From the NCBI GenBank assembly GCA_900545225.1, contig UQXZ01000010.1, positions 1 to 63,756 of the forward strand: a stretch of DNA of 63,756 bases, read 5' to 3'. The notes below the pieces were generated by a model. The model was given only the letters and a program-made list of their open reading frames with translations, ran no database searches and was not told the DNA's origin. Position 1 is the first letter of the stretch. Every line of letters begins with the position of its first letter. The position numbers and the translations under genes are program-made. Origin of the DNA: an uncultured Eubacteriales bacterium. Lineage in GTDB: Bacteria > Bacillota > Clostridia > Lachnospirales > Lachnospiraceae. Shown here piece after piece: positions 60,274 through 63,756 of this stretch.

Positions 60274-61353
60274 TTATTCATTTTCACTGCTTGCAAGTTT
60301 CTTTGCCCTATCATCAGCTATTAAGGCATTGATAATTTCGTCAAGATCGCCGTCCATAACCTGATCTATTTTGTAAAGAGTCAGTTTAATTCTGTGATCT
60401 GTAACTCGTCCCTGTGGAAAATTATATGTTCTGATTTTTTCGGATCTGTCGCCTGTACCAACCTGTGACTTTCTCTCGCTGGCTTCCTTTTCATGAGCCT
60501 CAGCAATTGCAAGAGCATTTAACTTTGCATAGAGAAGAGCAAATGCCTTTGCCTTGTTCTGTATCTGTGATTTCTCAGTCTGAGAATAAATTACAATACC
60601 TGTTGGGTAATGTGTAAGACGTACTGCAGAGTCAGTTGTATTTACACACTGTCCACCATTTCCTGAGGCACGCATAACATCAATACGGTAATCCTTTTCA
60701 TTGAGGACTACATCTTCAGGTTCTGCTTCCGGCATAATTGCAACTGTTGCAGTTGAAGTGTGGATACGCCCGCCTGTTTCAGTTTCAGGAACTCTCTGTA
60801 CACGGTGAACGCCACTTTCATATTTTAAAAATGAATAAGCCCCCTTACCCTTTACCATAAACTCAACTTCCTTCATTCCACCGATTCCCGTATCGTCAAA
60901 TGAAAGAAGTTCAGTCTGCCATCCCTTTTTTTCAGCAAAATGGGAATACATTCTGTAAAGACTGTTGGCAAATAATGCAGCTTCCTCGCCACCGGCTCCC
61001 GCTCTGATTTCAACGATAATATTCTTATCGTCGTTAGGGTCCTTTGGTATAAGGAGAATTTTTAACTCATTTTCAAGCTCTGTCATGTTTGCTCTTGCAG
61101 TAGAAAGTTCTTCCTTCGCCATAGCAATCATGTCAGGATCCTTTTCAGTCGAAAGAATTTCAAGGCTTTCAGCTTCCAGGTCCTTGTTCTGCTTGTATTT
61201 ACTGTATGTGCTTACTATAGGCTCCAGCTCGCCCTGTCTTTTGCAAAGCTCTGTAAATCTCTTTGTATCATTTGCCGCCCCTTCCAGGGATAACTCATGC
61301 ACAATATCTTCATATTTATGTTCAAGATCCGATAATTTACTATATATATCCAT
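60274..61353 (-). CDS. prfA: Peptide chain release factor 1
   Basis: A 359-residue class I release factor that ends translation at UAA and UAG. The PxT tripeptide is PET in RVPETETGGRIH, and the catalytic GGQ lies in ASGNGGQCVNTTDSAVRLTH. Odd: the residue after GGQ is Cys where most bacterial factors have His. GGQ glutamine is methylated by PrmC, encoded one base upstream. Length normal. Confidence 0.97.
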   Translation of the reverse strand: MDIYSKLSDLEHKYEDIVHELSLEGAANDTKRFTELCKRQGELEPIVSTYSKYKQNKDLEAESLEILSTEKDPDMIAMAKEELSTARANMTELENELKILLIPKDPNDDKNIIVEIRAGAGGEEAALFANSLYRMYSHFAEKKGWQTELLSFDDTGIGGMKEVEFMVKGKGAYSFLKYESGVHRVQRVPETETGGRIHTSTATVAIMPEAEPEDVVLNEKDYRIDVMRASGNGGQCVNTTDSAVRLTHYPTGIVIYSQTEKSQIQNKAKAFALLYAKLNALAIAEAHEKEASERKSQVGTGDRSEKIRTYNFPQGRVTDHRIKLTLYKIDQVMDGDLDEIINALIADDRAKKLASSENE

Positions 61354-61354
61354 C

Positions 61355-62437
61355 TTATTCTCCTTCTATATGACGAGATGATTTATATGCTTTTACTACT
61401 CTGTCCATCCCTGCAAGATCTTTTATAATCTCAACATTTACATAACCGCATTCATTTAAAATGTCGGATACACTGTCGCCTTCGTCATATCCCACTTCAA
61501 ACATAATGCAACCATTTTCTTTTATTCTATTATACCCTTCCTGTGCAATGATTCTATAGAAAAATAGCCCGTCCTCTCCACCATATAAAGCCTTAAATGG
61601 TTCGTGATTCTTCACTTCAGGCTCAAGAGTATTTATTACCTCTTCAGTAATGTATGGCGGATTTGATACAAGAATGTCTATTCCATTTTCTTTATTATTA
61701 AAGAAATCTGATTTAAACATATCACTTTCTATAAATGTTACATCAGCGCCGAGGTTTTTTGCATTTTCATGAGCTACTTTTAGTGTATTTGGATCAATGT
61801 CTGTGGCGAAGAAATGCATATTAGATGCCGGTTCTGATTCATTTGCATTACCAGGCTTTTCACAATCATCAGATTTCTTTGGCTTTTTTAAGTTTTCCTC
61901 AAGCTCTTTTGCCAGTGTAATTATAATACAGCCTGTACCCGTGCACATATCTAAGATATTAATTGAGGTATTATTGAAGTTGTTATCGGCACAGTTAATA
62001 TCGTCATCAACATTGTCATTAGCGGCCTTATCGAAATTGTTGCCAGTATTATCACCGAAATGACTTTCCTTTATATACGCCTCAATTACCTCTGCTGCAT
62101 TTTCCACCAGTACCTCAGTATCAAATCTCGGAATAAGTGTGTCAGGAGTTACCTTGAATTCTCTTCCGTAAAATGGTGCATGGCCAAATATATACTGCAG
62201 CGGAACTCTCTCTTTTCTTTTACTGAGCACGTCTGTTATCCGACTTTTCTCTTCATCACTGAGCATGTCATCCGGATTAAATACGATATCCGTCTTTTTG
62301 CAGTTATGAATCTCGCACAAAATAATTGCGGCTTCCGATGATGCTTCGTAATTATCAGATACAACGCCTTCCGATAAAAGGAACTGCTCTATACTTTTCT
62401 TTGCATTCTTTAATGTGTTTAAAGTTATGTCTTCCAT
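61355..62437 (-). CDS. prmC: Release factor glutamine methyltransferase with two inserts
   Basis: A 360-residue SAM enzyme methylating the GGQ glutamine of release factors. The N-terminal helical domain ends with LIPRFDTEVLVE; motif I is ILDMCTGTG (161-169) and the catalytic NPPY lies at 259-262, followed by EPEVKNHEPFKALYGGEDGLFFYR. It is about 80 residues longer than usual because of an Asn/Asp-rich insert (about 124-158) before motif I and a Lys/Glu/Ser-rich insert (about 180-207) between motifs I and II. One base separates it from prfA. Confidence 0.94.
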   Translation of the reverse strand: MEDITLNTLKNAKKSIEQFLLSEGVVSDNYEASSEAAIILCEIHNCKKTDIVFNPDDMLSDEEKSRITDVLSKRKERVPLQYIFGHAPFYGREFKVTPDTLIPRFDTEVLVENAAEVIEAYIKESHFGDNTGNNFDKAANDNVDDDINCADNNFNNTSINILDMCTGTGCIIITLAKELEENLKKPKKSDDCEKPGNANESEPASNMHFFATDIDPNTLKVAHENAKNLGADVTFIESDMFKSDFFNNKENGIDILVSNPPYITEEVINTLEPEVKNHEPFKALYGGEDGLFFYRIIAQEGYNRIKENGCIMFEVGYDEGDSVSDILNECGYVNVEIIKDLAGMDRVVKAYKSSRHIEGE

Positions 62438-62565
62438 AAAATTACCTGATTATGTTTTTATACAAAATAAATTAAAAATATATTTTTAATTTATAATTTT
62501 AGTCATTTACATATAATTATTCTTAACATGTAACCAATTATATTTTCAAAATCTCCATCTTTAAT

Positions 62566-62600
62566 AATAACCCTGCAAAGTTATACTTTACAGGGTTATT
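62566..62600 (-). terminator. Hairpin downstream of the aldo/keto reductase remnant
   Basis: AATAACCCTGCAAAG and CTTTACAGGGTTATT form a 15-bp stem with one mismatch and A/T-rich arms. Confidence 0.65.
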
Positions 62601-62656
62601 ATCTAAGTTAAACGAACTTTTAATTCAATTGATTATATCATAATAGTATAAATCAG

Positions 62657-62878
62657 TTAACAGATTCCAAGCTTCTCATATCTGTTGTAATTAAATCCCA
62701 TAAGAGAATGTAGTAAATAATGGTCGAAATAGCCTGCTCCGGCACGTTCAAGACTTGTATAGAACTGCTGCTTTGCCATTTTCTTTGTCTGGGATATATC
62801 CGTACTAAATACTTTTCTTTGAAGTCTCATAAGACCAAATCCAAGCTTACCCGTTTCTTTATTTTCTGATTCTGACAT
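62657..62878 (-). pseudogene. Aldo/keto reductase remnant with internal deletion
   Basis: The first 35 residues match the N-terminus of clostridial aldo/keto reductases (KLGFGLMRL, TDISQTKKM); the next part (FYTSLERAGAGYFDHYLLHSL, NYNRYEKLGI) matches a region normally about 100 residues further on. The central part is missing, and the frame stops after 73 residues. An AAAGGG site precedes the ATG. It is a decayed gene, not a functional enzyme. Confidence 0.85.
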
Positions 62879-62912
62879 AATCAACCCTTTTGCTGTGTTG
62901 TTCTTTGCATTT

Positions 62913-63641
62913 TTACACGTTCTTAAGTAAATTAATTTCTTCTTCCGTCAGTCTTCTACATTCTCCCACATGAAGAGAATCATCAAGGACTATCGGCCCC
63001 ATGGAAATTCTTTTAAGATACTGAACTTCCTTGCCTACCGCTGCAAACATTCTCTTAACCTGGTGGAATTTGCCCTCCTGAATGGTAATAAATGCTTCTT
63101 TATTATCTTTCAGGATTTCAAGCTTTGATGGCATTGCAGTAAGTTCTTCGTCAACCTTAAAGCCATTTGCAAATAATTCCACATCTTCCTGAGTAACCGG
63201 ATTATCGAGACGGGCAAAATACATTTTATTCACATGATGCTTAGGAGATAAGAGCCTGTGTGCCAGATCTCCATCATTTGTAATTATAAGCAAGCCTTCT
63301 GTGTCTATATCAAGACGGCCTACAGGAAATAAATCCTTTCTTACGGTTACATGAGCATTATCAGTTGACTCCTCATATTCGTAAATTAAATCTATAACCG
63401 TCTTATGTACTCTGTCCTCTGTGGCAGAAACAGTACCCGTAGGCTTGTTTAACATATAATACACGGAAGATTCATATGCTACAGGCTCACCATACCAAAG
63501 TATATGATCCTCAGATGATACTGAGGCTCCCGGGTCCTTTTCCACAACACCATTAATCTGAGCTACTCCGCCTCTGATGGCTTTTTTCAGCTCACTACGT
63601 GTACCAAGCCCCATATCCGCTAGGTATTTATCTAAACGCAT
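62913..63641 (-). CDS. rsuA: 16S rRNA pseudouridine synthase RsuA
   Basis: A 242-residue enzyme of the RsuA/RluB family. The S4 domain at the N-terminus (MRLDKYLADMGLGTRSELKK) is followed by the catalytic domain with GRLDIDTEGLLIITNDGDLAH carrying the active-site Asp, and KFHQVKRMFAAVG. It makes one pseudouridine in 16S rRNA. RsuA is preferred over RluB or RluF on length. Upstream of its start only the right-hand hairpin motif remains to the window end. Confidence 0.92.
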   Translation of the reverse strand: MRLDKYLADMGLGTRSELKKAIRGGVAQINGVVEKDPGASVSSEDHILWYGEPVAYESSVYYMLNKPTGTVSATEDRVHKTVIDLIYEYEESTDNAHVTVRKDLFPVGRLDIDTEGLLIITNDGDLAHRLLSPKHHVNKMYFARLDNPVTQEDVELFANGFKVDEELTAMPSKLEILKDNKEAFITIQEGKFHQVKRMFAAVGKEVQYLKRISMGPIVLDDSLHVGECRRLTEEEINLLKNV

Positions 63642-63709
63642 AACAATCTCCCGTGTATTAAAAATTTTTATTTAATTTGTAATCTGTATCTGATTTCCGA
63701 AGTGAACTA

Positions 63710-63745
63710 CTCCGACTTATAGAAGTCGGAGCTTCTTGCTTCAAC
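63710..63745. repeat. IS200/IS605-like terminal hairpin (copy 2)
   Basis: CTCCGACTT (63710-63718) pairs with AAGTCGGAG (63723-63731), loop ATAG, followed by TTCTTGC (63733-63739). The loop and tail match the hairpin at the left end of the window while the stem has changed with pairing kept. Confidence 0.4.
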
Positions 63746-63756
63746 CACTACTGCTT

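Overview
The window is low-GC Firmicutes DNA. The gene set points to a strict anaerobe of the Clostridia, most likely a gut Lachnospiraceae; a Lachnospira/Eubacterium eligens-type organism is a low-confidence guess. Pointers are the Feo iron system, rubrerythrin, GroESL behind a CIRCE operator, PpaC-type pyrophosphatase, GlnRS, pyrBI, the rsuA-prmC-prfA-hom stretch and many AT-rich stem-loop terminators. Most genes lie on the minus strand. No rRNA, tRNA, CRISPR array or phage genes were seen.

Layout. 1-5330: ferrous-iron uptake (two FeoA, FeoB, Cys-rich FeoB partner) divergent from a DtxR-type regulator, then a PHP phosphoesterase. 5550-12630: a peptide/nickel-type ABC importer (BCADF order) headed by an unusual tandem-domain methyltransferase. 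12736-14917: groES-groEL. 14960-19530: PHP protein, PpaC, methionine aminopeptidase, 8-oxoguanine glycosylase, acetyltransferase. 19580-23350: P-type ATPase overlapping a MATE exporter. 23580-26820: hslO-aroK-glnS. 27020-28480: pyrBI. 28570-29230: rubrerythrin with rubredoxin domains at both ends.

29339-32430 is a decayed mobile-element island: a truncated host gene fragment, the tail of a probable mobilisation relaxase, an intact two-gene ABC exporter, and a tnpV pseudogene with a nonsense codon and a frameshift. 32760-36490 holds sfsA, a GNAT, a YfcE-like phosphoesterase, DUF1294, a Spx/ArsC-like protein and CdaR, which is divergent from glycerate kinase and a GntP permease (36700-39140).

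39390-49100 is the most interesting part. An L-2-hydroxyacid dehydrogenase, MetQ and a GlcD-type FAD dehydrogenase lie in a row, and MetN-MetI lie 5 kb away. The promoters of the dehydrogenase-metQ unit and of metNI share a 17-bp palindrome resembling the streptococcal MetR/MtaR box at the same distance from the start codon, which ties the dehydrogenase to methionine metabolism. Between the halves sits a divergent thiol-redox cassette: histidine kinase, response regulator, a 50-residue CXXC membrane protein, a NapH-like Fe-S membrane protein, a TlpA-like thioredoxin lipoprotein and what looks like the remnant of a methionine sulfoxide reductase lipoprotein.

49300-63756: peptidase T-like enzyme, NhaC antiporter, MocR regulator, hisC-queH-zinc-ribbon operon, an aminotransferase, RNase H, homoserine dehydrogenase, prfA-prmC (PrmC with two unusual inserts), an internally deleted aldo/keto reductase remnant, and rsuA. 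Near-identical hairpin motifs resembling IS200/IS605 ends lie at both ends of the window.
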